Shown: positions 38,901-53,900 of the stretch, piece after piece
Numbering within the stretch: the stretch's first letter is position 1
How the letters are laid out: each line of letters starts with the position of its first letter
NCBI GenBank assembly: GCA_008508345.1
Contig: QNGE01003314.1
Span: forward strand, 1-64,000
Source: Paragonimus westermani
Lineage: Eukaryota > Platyhelminthes > Trematoda > Plagiorchiida > Troglotrematidae
Direction of reading: 5' to 3'
DNA length: 64,000 nucleotides
Translations under genes and position numbers: made by a program
The notes under the pieces: model-generated
Told to the model about the DNA's origin: nothing
Database searches by the model: none
Seen by the model: the letters and a program-made list of their open reading frames with translations, nothing else

Positions 38901-41900
38901 CAGAATAATCGTAGAACAGAGTCACGTAAGCAAATATTCATCTTATGAATAATTGTCACGGTTCTCTCAGAATTTCTGTTGGTATCAACGTTTTCTGCAC
39001 TTGGTTAGAGCTATGCTTTCTGCAAACTTTACGCTTCGCTATGTTGTTGGTCAGACCAGATCAGTAGTAAAGTTCATTCGCTCTCCGGACACAGGTTTTC
39101 AACTCGGTATATGTCAAATGGAGTTAATAACTACCGATGTAAAACTTTAGGGATGACTATTAGCTCTCACTCGGAGAATTGAACGGACTGCCCATGGACC
39201 TTGAAAAATACGAGGTCATCGAGCAGACACTTCCTACATCCTGAGGCCAATAATTTTTTGTTACACCTACCACTTTGTTACGTACTTGATCCTTTTCAGT
39301 TACGCGCCGTATCTCCGTCCATATTCCCATTGGTACCATCCATTAGCCGATTATGAATTTAGAATCATCTGGCATAACATCGAGTACAGAGGTTCGGAAA
39401 AGTGTATCAGCGATGAACATTTGGTCTCTGGATCAATAGACTAGCATATATTTGCAGTATAATCAACGCTTCTCTTAGAAGCATGACATTTTTATTATTG
39501 TCATTAGAGGATTATGACCTGTGTACTCCTCAATGATCCTAGTGTATAAAGCTCACTGTCTGCGAAATGTGTCGAACCTTCGAGTTTTTCAAGCATTTCG
39601 AATGGATATTTCTGAAAAACTCCACTGGTCATCTTCAATCTGGAATGTTAGCGGAGCTACCGGAAACGCCAAGAAAGAGTGTAACAATTACTACACTTCC
39701 CATTTAACATCAACTGACAGTAATGAAAAGAGAAATCAACTTTCACAAAACGAATAAGCTTGATTCAATTCGGATAAAATACTGTCTAGAATTGGCAATT
39801 TATACTGTATTCTATGAAGTAAAACATTCAGGGGCCTGATGTCAATTCATACGTGAAAACCACCCGACTTTCTGATCGTTACTGCTACCTGATTGACTGA
39901 ATAAACTGACGAATGAACGACGCAACTCATTTTTAAATCTCCCCATGGTTGGCAGAGCTCCTTGGCTACGGACAGACTAACAATCCCCGGTATACAACTC
40001 AAAACGGACTCAAGCACAGTGGCGTGTTGATCGAACACCCGGGACTTTACCACACAAAGGAAGTTGTCATAATGTAAAGCCAAGAAATCCACACTCTGAA
40101 TCTTATTCAAACTCAGGATTGATGTTGAATCTCTGCCCACAAAAAATCAATCATGTAAGATTTTCCATTCTTCGGAGTTCTGATCTGCACACTTGTTTTC
40201 CCAACATTTGCGTTTAGGCTCCGTTCTGAGCTATTAGTTGAGCATCAGAAAGGTCGGCGTTTGGAGAAAACCTGCACATATATCGCTCACAGGCACACCA
40301 AAGCATAGCCGGCAACATGACCGTCCTCGTCGGCCTTCGATAAAAAAATACCACAAACCTTTCTACGTCTGGGAGCATCCCGAAATCCTCCGGCGTTTCT
40401 TAGATCTCCAACTCTGGTGGAGAGTGGCTAGCGCTGCTTGATGTTGTGTAACGTGCAGCTTCCTTTACAAATGCACGGAAACCAAAGGGTAGGTCCCAAC
40501 GGCTGGAAAACCGGGCGCTAGAAGCGATGGTTGGAAATATGTATATGCACTGTACAGGGTGTGCTACCAAACAGGCTGTCGATACACTACTGCTAAGGAT
40601 GTGAATACACGTCAGCCGCGCAAAATAGCGTTTGAGTTTATGGTTCTGTACCTGCAGATACCTTGCAATTTCACACGCGAAAAATCATTCTACTTACACA
40701 TTTGCAGTAGTATGACTTTACTTCCCAATTTAACGCGAACCTGCCTTCAAAACATCCGATCAGATAGATACGTCTAAATTTATTTGATTTCAGAAAACGA
40801 TAGCAACGTCCAACAGCTGAGTGTGCCTTCGAAGGCAATTTTAGTGGGGTTGCGTGGCCCTGCGAGGAGGTTGGAATCCAATGCACCACTGGAATTTGAA
40901 TCCAACTTGTTTTATATCGCGGGGTAACTTTTGCGACAGCTAAATTTGTAGACTAAACTAACTTCGCACAGTGTTTAAACTGTTGCTAAAGAGTCTTCGT
41001 ATTTGTCGGTCCCAACGGAAACTGGTTGGCATCTATTAAGTGGTGATAAACTTATGCATGTGGATCAGATGTAGTCCGTAAAGAAGACATCTCAAGTCTA
41101 AAAACTAGGATCGAACTCCGAACAAATCACACTTTGGATGCACATGAAGAGTGTCAGATGTTTCAACAAACGTGGACTCGTGCAACGGCGTGGAAATCCG
41201 GTTGAACCATTCGCAAGAACTCTCCCCGGATAAACTTCACTATGTCAGGTTGGTGGGGGTATAAATAAAGTCATGTATTAACTATATGTGTGATGAATCA
41301 AACGAAAACTCTGTCTTCCCAAAAAAGATGTACCAGTTGGAATTTAGGGAACCAAACAGTTGTCACCTTGACATTTATTGGGGAGAAATATTAGGACAGA
41401 TCACATCGCTTGTTGCGAGACGGGATCCGTATTACGAGATTACCTTGCCATAGAAATACGGTTGTCTGACACTGTCCAGTAACTATTCAACACCCTATCA
41501 GATATTAGTTTCACTACAAAAGGGGTTCATGAAAGATCCTGCAGTACGTCATCTATGTGCCACAACCGCAGGGAACTGTATGTTGAAAGAGTTTGCCGAA
41601 CCCGTGAAAGCAGATGAACCGTACGGACCTACAAACGTTTTATCAGCATGTCAGATAACATCATCGACACGACTTGGTGTGAAGCTCAGGGCACCGATTT
41701 ATGGACACAGAAACTAGACTACAAAGCCGAAAGCGGACATATCAGAGACCTAGCCGTTTTTGGAATTCGGTCACCTCATCCTGGTTCCCGTTGATCCGCG
41801 TGACGTCCTGCAGGTCCAAGCGACAATCCGGATGAAAAACGTAACGGGGATCCACCTAAAACCGTGAGGGGGGAAAATTGGGAAACCGAGATTAAACAGT

Positions 41901-44900
41901 ACAAATGCAGTTGTCGGTGGACAGATAGAACAATTATATCAATCTTGGAATACACGCTCAATGTATACCAAAGTACAACGGGAGATTTTTGTTTAAAGAC
42001 TAACAAGCAGGGGACGGTAAGATTAGGGAACAGTGTCCACACGCTCAAAATGGTTACAAGTTCACGCTTAACTGGTAGTCGCCGAAACAGATACACCGCA
42101 TCCAGAGAGGCAAACGATGAGACCTTCAGTTGAACATACAGTGGACAGACTTGTGTGGGAAAGTTTGGGAATATCCCAACAAAGACTTGCGCCACCGTAA
42201 AAACGGTGGTGATTAACGACAGACAACCTGATGCAAAACCAGTCATTGTGGGCCGACAAAAACGCTAACACTTGCTATACAACAAGTAACCTAAAGTGAT
42301 GTAACTAACCCAACAAGTGAGTTAACCTACCAGTTCCAGAGTCAGTGATGAAGTTAGGGACCACACATAATTGAAACAGTACTTCAAGCTAAATGTTCAA
42401 GCTTCTCGTCCGTACTTCGTGCGGGACACTGTTCCTATTGATAAAGTTAAGCAAAACGCGACAAAGCTGACCACAACGCCCCGTTCGTCATTGTGCCCAG
42501 ATCGGCTGTTTAAACTGTGTGAATTATGCAAGCACTGTCCTTGTCCGAGGTGCCCTAATTTTGGCATAAAAGAAACCCTCGACCTTATCACTTATCGTGA
42601 AACTTGGCTAGCTAACATCACCACACTTGAGGTAATATGCCGGAGTTAGAGCATCAAAAGGTCCGCCTGATTTGTAAACAAGAAACATGGCGGCCAAGTA
42701 GGCCCAGTTCAAATCACTCGTCAAATTCGCTGTAACAGCGTCTTAAGAAAGCCGAGACGAACTTTCAGAGAGCATGGCCATCGGAACCATTCTGATAAAA
42801 GGTAAAACAAAACCCGACCTCTCATAGTTGCCTTCAGTCAACAATTTTATGAACACAGTGAAGTATGTTGAATAAACCGTAATTGGGTTTGCCTCTTGAT
42901 ATTGAGCGCACGGGTTTGAATTAGTGGGTTTCAATGAACGTCTACCCTCATAGATGACAATGCTATGATCCTTTGTAGCGAGATATAATTGGTCACAATA
43001 GCCCTTTTTTATCTGAAACCAGATTGGTTGCTTCTGAACTGCAGACTGAGTGACCAATATTGATTGGTATTTGAGTGGGCAGGATAGTTTCTTTTACATC
43101 GTTCAGTTTTGATGGTGACAGCTATCAAACGTCGATTTTTGACAGTCGATCTGATCTATTCAGATTGTCCTAATCATGTGATAATGTTTTGCACTATCTG
43201 CTTACACTTCACTTCAAGTTTTTCGTTTAAACTGGCTAGTACAGTTCACCTAAGTAGGTGTTGATGAACAACGTGCTCCCAGAAAATTTTTGAGTGTATG
43301 GTTTGTCTGAATGAGGACATTCTCCAACGCCTAAGTTGAATGTTTGATACAAGTTTTGCGGATGCAGATTAACGAAAATTGGTCATATTTGCCAACGGTT
43401 AAAGCAGTTGTGGGATATATATCGTCTATTTCTCACTAAAACTAATTTTGTCCACTCCATTTCATTTTCTGGAAAATTTGAGCCGCTCCTTTAGAGGTAA
43501 CAGTACTCACTGTGTGATTATGGTTGTTTTGTGTGTCAACGTGATATCGTGTGAAGTTTGGAAGTTATTTCCGATGTGTTCGATGTACGGTAGAACAACC
43601 AGTTTTGTTGACTGTTCAGCAGTCTTTTTCTTTATGTACTGATTTGTGGTGATAAATTTCAGGGCATATACCCGTTAGGAAAAATATCCACTGAGAAAAC
43701 AACGTCCTAGATATAATCCAGTGACTTGCAGCCATTACAGGATAGAGTCGGTTACAAGTCCAACAACATTCCAGATCCTTTAGTTGCTTAACTCGTCTGA
43801 AAATACCCCTTGAAGTCATGAGAACGACACAGCGAGCAAGCCTTGTGATTCGTGTTTGATCATCAGGCTAATTACAACCGGCTGTTGTGTGTACTGATTT
43901 GTTTGCTCCTGTCGAAGATTATACACTGGTCATCCTACAAGGTGAACGTCTAACAGTGTGTGAACATCACTGTGTGAACATCATCCTGCGTGGTTGGACA
44001 GTGTTGTGATTCAAGCGTAATTGTTGCTCACTTAACCGACTCTAATGAATCAATCAGTAAGAAAGATGCTTCTCAGACCGTCCACTCAGGACCCAGAAAC
44101 GCGTCAAAAATAATGAGATTTCGAACGATGACCGTTGCTGAGGTCATTAACTGCCGGTGCCCAGAAAAAGCTTGCAGGGACACTTACCGTCCCCAGACCG
44201 ACAGTCAAACTGATTGCGTGGCTGCTGGGATACAGTCCATGGGCTCTATCGAACGATTTTCTCGTCCACTCTGATTTGATGTGCTGCACTTAGAATGATT
44301 ACCAAACACAGAAAACAAGTTTTGCTTACGTCACCTCGAGTCTACAACTAATTACACTGCCCACCAGCCAAGTTGAACCGCTACAGACATCAGTTTGTAC
44401 TAGATCGAATGAAAATGCGCTCTTTCGGTTAACGGTGACAGAAATTTTGAAATATACAATCGAGTAATGTAAGATAAAAATATTGGAGAGGTGGAATCTC
44501 TTTTGCAGGCACTCTTTACTTAATCTCCGAGAGATACGGAGACACTGTCCAAATTACTCTACCTTTCCTAGTCGGACTTGTGTCACAGTTAGAGTGTGAG
44601 ACGGCGTAAGTAGACGGGAACAAAAATGATTACACTAAACATGGATAGGTGAGAACAGACAAGAACTGTAAAAATGCATTAGCAAATAAGGGATTTGAAT
44701 GAAACTCAGCCACATTTCTCAAGCATATGCACGAACAAACACACGTCTTACCGACCGGAATAGTCTGTTCTTCATACGCAAAGTAAGCTGCAGTAGTCAA
44801 CAGACGACAAATTCTTGCATTTGCACGTTGCTTTTCCCGTTCATCATAGACAGCTACGGGAAGCGTGCAAAAACGCGGTCTGTTCCAAAATCTTAGATGG

Positions 44901-47900
44901 CATAATATCTGCACATTTTCTCTTGAGTGACTTTAACATTTAAACCGGTCCATAGACTTCAGTTAGTCTGATACGAAGGACACAAACAACCCGCACTAAT
45001 TACAAACTTCAACATATAGGATATGTGGTCGAGGTTCAGCGGGTACACGTATGTGACGAGCGGTAACGACCACCAAACCGGTAGTGCGCCCCCAATTGAT
45101 TTCGACCAATAAGTACGAACTATTCGTACCACCTTACTTTGTACAACACAGCTCTCAATGTCAGATGAAACGATCATAAGCATATGAACGAAGCGCTCAA
45201 GCTAGGATTAGGTTCACTAACGTCATCGACAGCGGTAAGCCAACAATTGACACTGATGCTTACAAACCATACAACCATAAAAAGAGAACAAACAGGTCCA
45301 AAATTTTAAAGGAAAAAGAAAGAAATAAACAGATCTTGAGGCCCAAAGACATTACGGTGTTGAATAAGGTGAAAAGTGGGAATATTGCAAAAAAATGAAT
45401 GAGCGAAATGAACACGGGGATGCGAGATTTAAGACTGAAAGATTCAGATCACCTAGAAGTAGAGCATACATGGAGCGTAAACCCTCGTAACAGGGAAGTT
45501 CTGAAGATGAAATACTGTTGGCAAGGGAAGACAAAGACGGAAGTGAATAGATGCCACCCATCAGAACCCGTGAATTCTAATTAGGTTGAGTCGTAGAAAA
45601 TAAGGTGTCAGACAATAAAAACCGGAGAAGCAAATGGACAAAAGAAAGGAATAAATTTAATACATGCAAGCTTCCCCAGAACGTGTTTGTCGGTCAGTAC
45701 GATTCCAGATCGCGTTTGTTAGTTTGATTACGGTATTCTGAATCAAGGGGTCTGGGCAAGCCTAGGCGGTAACCACTAACATCGAGCAGCGCACGCTGCA
45801 TGAAGTTTGAGACTACTCTAGCTCCACTCGCAAACTCCTGATGACGGTATGCAAAATCGTTCAAAAATTCACGCTGAAAATTGTTGGGACAGAAGTGGAT
45901 GTTATGAGACCGACCACCGAGTTTTAGCCAACTTTTGATGAGTGATCTGGCTATATGCTAGCAATATTCCAGGAAGCATGATTCACAGAAGCACAAATAA
46001 GAGCAGGAATGAAGGCATTTGGGATTTTTGGAAAAGAGTGGCACCTTCAACGAAAGCTGAATTGATCTAGTGGAGTCACATGGTAGGGGAAGCTGTACAG
46101 CTTGAGCCACCGAAGGCGGAGGATGATATCGCATAAAGTTAGAAAGAAGACGATGTTCTTGAGTGTGGTCACGTGAACTCTGACGTCACCAGAAAAGAGC
46201 TAACGTGCACCATACGACGTGTCGAGAGCACTTATCACTATTTCGTTCACTAGATACATTTAGCTCACAGACAATTAATCAAACAACCACAACTCCAATG
46301 GCCGCCATTTATCCCAACATCTTTAACAACTGATATTGTAAGCCAGGAGGATCTCTGACCGATTGGAGAGCCCGATCAACAGCAGCCAGCCTACTGGTAG
46401 GTACCATCATTTTGCCAAGCCACGTCATGAATTGAATCCAATCGAGCTAGCCCGTGTGCTACTCAGGGTTCAAGTCCAATAGACAATAACCGTGTCGAGA
46501 TGGAGCAGCATAAGACATTTATGACTACCAAACCTATGAGGTGAACTGTGAACCATAAGTATGTTTGTTCTGATATCAATTTCCCAAGATCGGAATGCAC
46601 AGAAACGGATGAAGAAAACCGAATGCCACCGATTGAAACCACGAGCCCTAGGTACATGGCCTAATGTCCCTAACCAATACGGAAGGTAGCTCCTATTAAT
46701 GTGTCTTAGTCAGTGGGCACATCGGGTGAGCAAACGGATCAGTCACTCACCTGGTATGGTTAGCGTTTGTAGCCAATGAACGACGTAGCTGTTGGTAGTT
46801 GACTGTATCAAACACCTAAGTTAGTTGACTGAACTGAGTGACGCTTGCGCAGAGGGGCCTTCGGGATCTGCTTATGTAAAGGCTGACATAATCCCACATG
46901 GGTAAGATACTCATGAAGAAACGATATGGCAGATAAGGAAGGTTTTCAAAGTATTCCTGTGCTGGCAAGCAGTGCGCATATACACCTACCATGTTCGTGG
47001 ATGTGGATGTGGATGTGGGGGGGGGGGCGTATGGCGCACAGTAAAATGCCACCTCGCCCATCAGAAGTTTACAGACCGTCACGCTGAAACAGTGAAGCGC
47101 GTTTACCGCGTTGCACCGCTGGATGGGCGGCTGATGGCCGGATTACGGGAAATAAGTCAGCTAACAGGTCGACAAGTCACATGCGTGAAGCCTGTTTGCA
47201 CTGCTCAACCCATACGGTTGGTTGCAGTATTTTGACCAAGAAACACGACGTCCATACACTGTTCTATTGAATAATCAGTGCTGTGTGTGTGTGAGGTGAA
47301 AGATGACCAGAGACTAAAAATGATAACAACCGAGTAAAGACGATCACGAATAAGTAAGTTACAACTGCAGAACTAGAAGTAACTAAATCTTCTATGTCGT
47401 AGTCGACCCACTTCTATGCAGCTTCACACTTCATACGCCTCGGTCAACCATGCTCAGAGATAGACAGTAGAATTAAGGTGAAGGACAACATAACTGCGCC
47501 AGTGTCACCTAAAAAATGTGAGCAGCTGTATCTGTTCCATGTACATCACACCATCTGATAAGCTGTTTCAGGTAATAGGATCACTATTTAAGAAGAACCG
47601 GTGTTTGGACGCTGAGATCTAACGCCTACCTAACCTAACAGCCAAATTCCGACTCTATAAGACAACCATAAGAGCACGATTCTCAACAAACAGGTAGATA
47701 TTCCACCTACAACATGAGTGAGAAAGATTGTCGAACCAGACCGAACCAATCAGCATCACAGTTGTGTAAGTGAACCATAGATTGCCGCCGGAAATACGAT
47801 TGGTGGCTCAGTGTTAGACACGCACAGTCATAACGATGATGTGCCTGTTGAGTCAGTATCGCCTAGAGGCCGAAATCAAGCCGTGTAAACTGAGGTAGCA

Positions 47901-50900
47901 GACTGCAAGAAGACAAATACACCAGACAGTATCGGGGGTTCGCACTAAGGCAGCAGCTGTCGCTCGACTAACACGGAAGACGTGAAAGGAAAAGTATACG
48001 ACGTGTTCCACCTAACATTGAGATTCGTTTTAACTAGTCGATGTAAATGTTAATCAATTATCTCAATCGTGGTTCCTTCCTGACGACTTCATTTTGTGTT
48101 TCATATTATCAGTAGTAAGATGGCCTTGCACCCATTAGCTCAAGGTAGATCGTGAAAGCTTCAACACCTTGAAAAGCCAGTGTCTCACTTTGTTTCCCCG
48201 ACATAGGCAACCGCTGGGTTGACGACTTAGTTTGTGTATCGTGGCCATGATAGCATGTGACTGAAACCAGACGTGTCCCATGTGACACTGCCCAAGGTGA
48301 ACAGATGTACAGAGGCTTAAATGGATTTACACAACAGTGGGTCCCAAAGTGTGCTATTGGGAATAAGACACTGAGGTGAAGGTAGTCACCTGCATGAAGG
48401 AGGATGAGAAGTGTCTGTACTAGTTGTTAATCATGTTGAAATAGAACAGATTACTTTAAGTGTATGGTAAGGTGGGTAAGATGTTGATAACGCACTGAGA
48501 TGTCAATTAGAGGGATACGGTTTTCGGGGATTACGGAAAGCTGATGTTCGAGGAAGGCAAAAAGTAAAGTTATGAGAAGAAATAAGGCCTCAGAAAGTTC
48601 ACACGCAGAGGCCAAATCATAGATCCTCCATTACTATAAAGTGAGTGGCGATGCGCACAGAAAATATTACAATGATATTGTGGCAGCTGTAAAAATAGTG
48701 AGAATGAGAGGAATGTCAGACTAGAGAGTTTCCCTTTGTAATTAAGCTATTTATTATCGTGTTAGTTCATGGGGATCGTTTATAACATGATTACCAGTTG
48801 TAGCTGTTTCCAGCCCGTTTTTAGTCGTTTACTATCACATCTGGCCAGCACTGTGCATATGAAATCAGAGAACACAAGCACTGCGTCGTGAGCTGAGTGA
48901 ATGGAACGCATACAGTGAACACAGCACGTTGGTGTGTTCGTGAACGAAGTGGATGTACGTGTCAATATGCTATCACGTTCCACAGATCTATTTGGCCTTG
49001 TTCAATGATGTCAACAGTTGGGTGGACGTTGAAACCGGTGAAGAAGCCAGGTTGTATGTCAAAGTGGATACTGACTGTATGGATGGTGATAGAATCTTCG
49101 TCCCTTAGAGTCAAATGTGAAAACTGATAATAAATGGTCGGAGGGAGATAAGAAAACTTGAAGTTGATCGGTTGTGGCCTGGCTGAGTTAAACTCAACGA
49201 TGCACTACTGAAAACAGAGATATACTTTCAGCAAACCACAACTCACAAACTGCGGTAAATTGTGCGTGAATGCGGCCTTCGAGAGCCCTCTCGAATAGAA
49301 ACTCCCAATGCTTCCAAAGAGAAGTCCTACACGAAGGCTCAGTTCGATAAAGTAATGGTAAATTAGTCAATCGGCGAAACAAAATGCCTCGCGGGTCAAT
49401 TGTGCAATCGAGTAATCTCAAAAGGAACCATTCAATCGATGGGTTGTCATTAAAACACACGTCATGTATACGTATTGTGCCTATTTCGTGTCAACTAAAC
49501 ATTTTAAAAGGTAGTTTATTGAATACACAGTAGTTTACCTCCGCAAAGTTAAGCCAAAGAATACACGTGGATAAAAAACGTCAGACATTTGCAACGGAGT
49601 AAACCTGACATGCAGACGCCTGAGGAACTCTGCTTGATACCAGTGAAGCTTGAACATATTGGTTTTCACATGAACATATTGAACGGATTTGCTTGGTTGA
49701 ACAACACCACACATGTTTGGGTGGGTGAATAGGACGACCTGTATAAAATTAACCCGAAAAGTGCATTGCTTTAATTTCCGTGTACCAGCACCAGGATGGA
49801 ATATTACTAATGAAGGTTAGCGTGCCGGTTCATCCTTGCTTGTTGTCAGTTAGCTTCATGATGAATCTTTGGTTTATCTGTTGTCATGTTTTGAAAGCGT
49901 CAGTCTCAAACAGGGAGTCATCTGCAGTTCCGCAGCCAAGGGAGATATTCCGTAAAAGTGGTGCCACTTATTTTCTGTGGAAGTATAGCCCAGTGAGCAA
50001 GCAGGCCAAAGTAAACAGTTTGAATTACGGAACAAAATGAACATCTGTACACGATGATGATGTGGAATATTCCGTTGTTCTGTTCAAGCCACGCTGAGAT
50101 CAAATGTTCCTGTGGTTAAAAAGAGCGACGGTATGATTGTGAACTATCAACGCACTCTCTCCAACTGATCCGAACGCACACCACAGGAGGTCTAGACTAC
50201 GATAATCTTGCACTGTAGAAGTGCTCATGCCATAATTGTATAATCCATATCAGGGTCTTCACACGCATGCTCGCACACCAAACGTATTAGGATGAAACCG
50301 TGAATCTTTAGTCGACCTCCCAAATAATAGTCGACAGTTGAACCTTTTGTCTTTATCGGTCAGCACGCTGAGCTCGAGGGAATCGTGTTAGGATGGATAC
50401 ACTATTGCGAGCCGTGCACAGAGTTGAGTGCGAAGCAGTGATTAGATGAATGACTGGCAGTCAGCAAAGGTAGCATGTATGACGGCCATGAAAATGCCCC
50501 CAACAACAGAAGATAAGAAATTTGTTACGGACTGCAACCAATGTACAGCCATGTTCTCACGCGATACTCCTCCCGACATTATGATACTTTGGCTATTTTC
50601 TATGGTTAGATAACGTTCGCTCGAGGTTTAATTGTCCTATTCCCACACAGTGTAACCATCCCTGTGTCGTCCAGTCTACTACATACTACTTGAGACGGAA
50701 ATTTAGCTCTCATTACTTGGGCCCTTTTAAATACATATCTACGTACTCTGTGTATTCACTTATCTATAAAAGTACAGAGATTGTAACCGATTTCGGACTG
50801 GTTTCATTTGACACGTAGGCCTTCTTACTAAGTTCTGACTTTTGCTGTCTTGACCAGAGGGGATCCGAGGCAGACGAGACACAACAAAACTCCTTTATGG

Positions 50901-53900
50901 ACTCCGAGTGAGAGGATGGTCCGGTAGCGTACGTACGTAGAAATGTGGAAAACTTGAACGACAGCGATGCACTTTATACATTTGCGGGTTGGACACCATA
51001 AATAACATGTACGCGGGGCCAACAAGGGGAGATATGCTAACCAGGTGAATAATATAAATCGGTGGGGCTACAATTGAATATAGCGGAGTGGATGGAGACA
51101 CGTAATGAAAATGAAGTACCACTGACCGATTCAACTTTAATTGGTACGGACAAGCGTTGGAACAGCACGGCCAGATTGAGCATGAAGCCCTCACCGGACA
51201 AAACTCGCTGATCACATTGCAACTTAGAGTGACCAATATTGTACCGTAATGCATTGGTCAAGTAGTCCAGGGTCTGAACACGAGTAGCCTGTGGGGAAAA
51301 AAGGAACGAGTGTGATAGAAAAGAAAATAGCTGGTCGGAACTGGTCAGAAAACTTAAAAAAGGAAGTAGCAATGCACTTTTCCCGATAAGTCGGATGTCA
51401 ACTTAGTGAACGTCTTAAGTGGTCAACATGATTACCAGTTAAAATCATACGATACACGTAAGAAAAGGGAATGCAGCTCAGTTGGTCGATGAAACCAACC
51501 GACCGTCAGAAATGTTCTCGTATGAGTCAGCTTCTTAACAGAAAAAAAGCTGTAAACTACACACGGGTTTAACTTTCCGGTTCTATGAAAGACTAGAGCA
51601 TAAAGGATCGCGTCTAGAAAGAAGTTCGTGCATTCAGCCAACTTGTAGAGGGGTTCAAGATAGCCATAATGACAGGTGACCGGGTGCTGGAACAGTTACA
51701 AGATAAGCCATATCTTCACGATGCACGTGAATGACGAAGGTGTGAGTAGAAATACCAGCAGATTATTTTCAAAAGTTAAAAAGTCGTCTGTCAACCTTCG
51801 CATGGAAAGAGATGTACTCTGTTCCAGTGTTCGGGTCTGACATTTGGCCACAGAGCTTGGCCTACTTGAGCGTAAGATGCTGACCCAGTATCTGGTTTTG
51901 GTAGCTGGTGTTTGCTACTGCATGTTGAACTCAGTGTGATCAACGAGATTCCCAGAGAACGGATCTCGGGAATATCAATCTGGACTTCTAACGTGGTCTA
52001 TTGCTATCGAAACCGTTAGCTCCAACAAATGTCACCCCACTCTCTCGTTCACTGTGCTTTAGTTACGGAACGCGGGACCCTTTAGAGTGATATACATTTT
52101 CTACCGGTTACCTTGTGTTCAAGGACAGTCTGTGTCAACGCAGACACTTTTTAAGTAGGCGCATGATGCTGACATGAGTTGCGCAAATTCGGATAGCGAA
52201 TGAACAAATACATTCAGTAAAAATAACTCACATAAAGTGTCAGTCTTGCTCTAGAAACTCAAAATTGAGTGCCTCAAAATCCAACGATATCAATGTTTTC
52301 TCTGCCTGGAAACATACTATAATTAATGTACTTAGTTGCTGTTCCTTTGGTAGTCATGACCATTCGGCCCATACCACGATTCTCTACGGCTGAATATCTT
52401 GTCATTAGTCTTTTTTATATGCTCAGTTGAACCATTCAGACCGATGAATTCTAAAAATCTCACTTTATACTTGCCTGTTCACTTGAAAGTATACCCCATG
52501 CGACCATGAATTCAGTTAGAAGTTCTACTCATTATGTTCCACCCTCGCTTATAAACCGTTCTCTGAAAAGTCTATCTAAATGCAGCAGTATCCGGTCTTT
52601 TGATCGTTTTCAGGTATTCTCACCACTAGACAGTTTATGACCAAGTTTATCACGAAACACCCCCGGCGATCCTAGTCATCGATTATATAGTGTTTGCTGA
52701 ATGTCGTTTTCACATGCTCGTCAGATGAATGAACAATCCTTTGCAAGAAGCCCTACACACGGAGTGTCAGATATGCGTTAGTTGTTCCGCTATCCTTATA
52801 GTAGATATGGTTTGAACACAGAAATCAGAAATAATTTCCTGCACAATATATTTCTCGAGCATACTTCGATACATCTTGTCACAAAAATTGGAGTATGTAG
52901 GTTAAGGAGATACACTGAAATACGCTCGAAAGATAGATTACGTAAAAAAGGTTTCTGACTTCTGTCCGAATTTGTTACGGAAAACAGTCGTTATTGTTGC
53001 CGTTTGTTGTAAACAAACAGTTGTCAACGAATTTGGACAGACAAACAACACGACAAACTCATTTTCAGCAAATATTTTGGCCGTTTCCTGTATGGAGCTA
53101 GGAAATTCATGCGGCTTATTTTATTCTTGGTGTTGTGTTTGAAGACCGATTGGCTCCTGTGGGAACTTTCCAACTGTTTTCTTCCAGGTGGACAAAGAAA
53201 AGAAACACTGGAACGCTAGCTGCTTGGGCCAACATGCGAACGACGGGGTCATCAGCCAGTACCCAGTTACTGCATACAACTGTGACAGTGATTTGGGTGC
53301 AGTTAACCATTTCATTAGGTTGCAAAATATAGGGAATGTCAACATCGTACGCAGGAGAATGTGCCCCGATGAGTTTAGGAATTTAGGACTGGGAATTTCG
53401 ACATCGCAAACAGCCCAGGACTTTCAGTGATGAACAAACCGTTGCCACCTTCGGAGAAGCGATGGACGACCTGAGAATTAACTCCACCATCTCTAGCAAC
53501 TACAGGATTGAATACCACGCAGCCTGAGAACCCAACATAGACTTCGATCTCAGCAAGAAACGTGCTTGAGTGTCGGTCCCCCGTGACCCGTCCGACAAGG
53601 AGGGAGGGCGTTGAATCGAATTCGCTCGAAAATTACCTCTGGGCTTCGGGGAAAGCAAGCTCCCTCGACTCATCACCAGTGATCACACTTGGGTTCTTGT
53701 GTACAGGTTTCGGAGTTCGGAATGATTAAAAGTTGGGGCGCTGAACTTGAAGCAGGTCAAGCACGAAAAAATTGGCCGAAAAAGTGATGGCTGCAAAAAA
53801 AAAGTACCGTTATGATGGATCTAGATGATCTGACTGAGACGTCTGCTTGATATGCTGAAGTGTGCTTGACAATTTTTTCCAACCTCTTTAGGAGTCTGCT

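Larger units (their letters stand above)
33921..44751 (-). other. UBE4B: UBE4B intron between exons c and d (10.8 kb if exon c is right)
   Basis: This is the largest intron. It holds a tandem duplicate segment near 34.95-35.19 kb, two copies of the 348-bp repeat around a 200-N gap, a dimeric SINE (37546-38189) and a gypsy relic (39510-40260). The stretch 40.5-44.7 kb contains long open frames (for example 41776-42246 minus) but nothing recognisable. Confidence 0.65.

Noticed and set aside
38200..39500. RNase H and integrase of the gypsy relic at 39.5-40.3 kb
   Set aside because: Six-frame reading gave no ordered integrase or RNase H motifs, so the relic is not extended.
41776..42246. 156-codon minus-strand frame, the longest unexplained one
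   Set aside because: Composition and residues look like chance (rich in V, L, S, F, with no motif), and a competing plus-strand frame overlaps it.
47560..48000. Possible LINE 3' remnant ([14 protein letters not shown])
   Set aside because: One short block only, with no further RT or C-terminal motifs in order.
49194..49460. Minus-strand frame with [11 protein letters not shown] considered as the missing UBE4B segment around VDP
   Set aside because: Only a few residues agree, and no acceptor was found that gives the needed phase.
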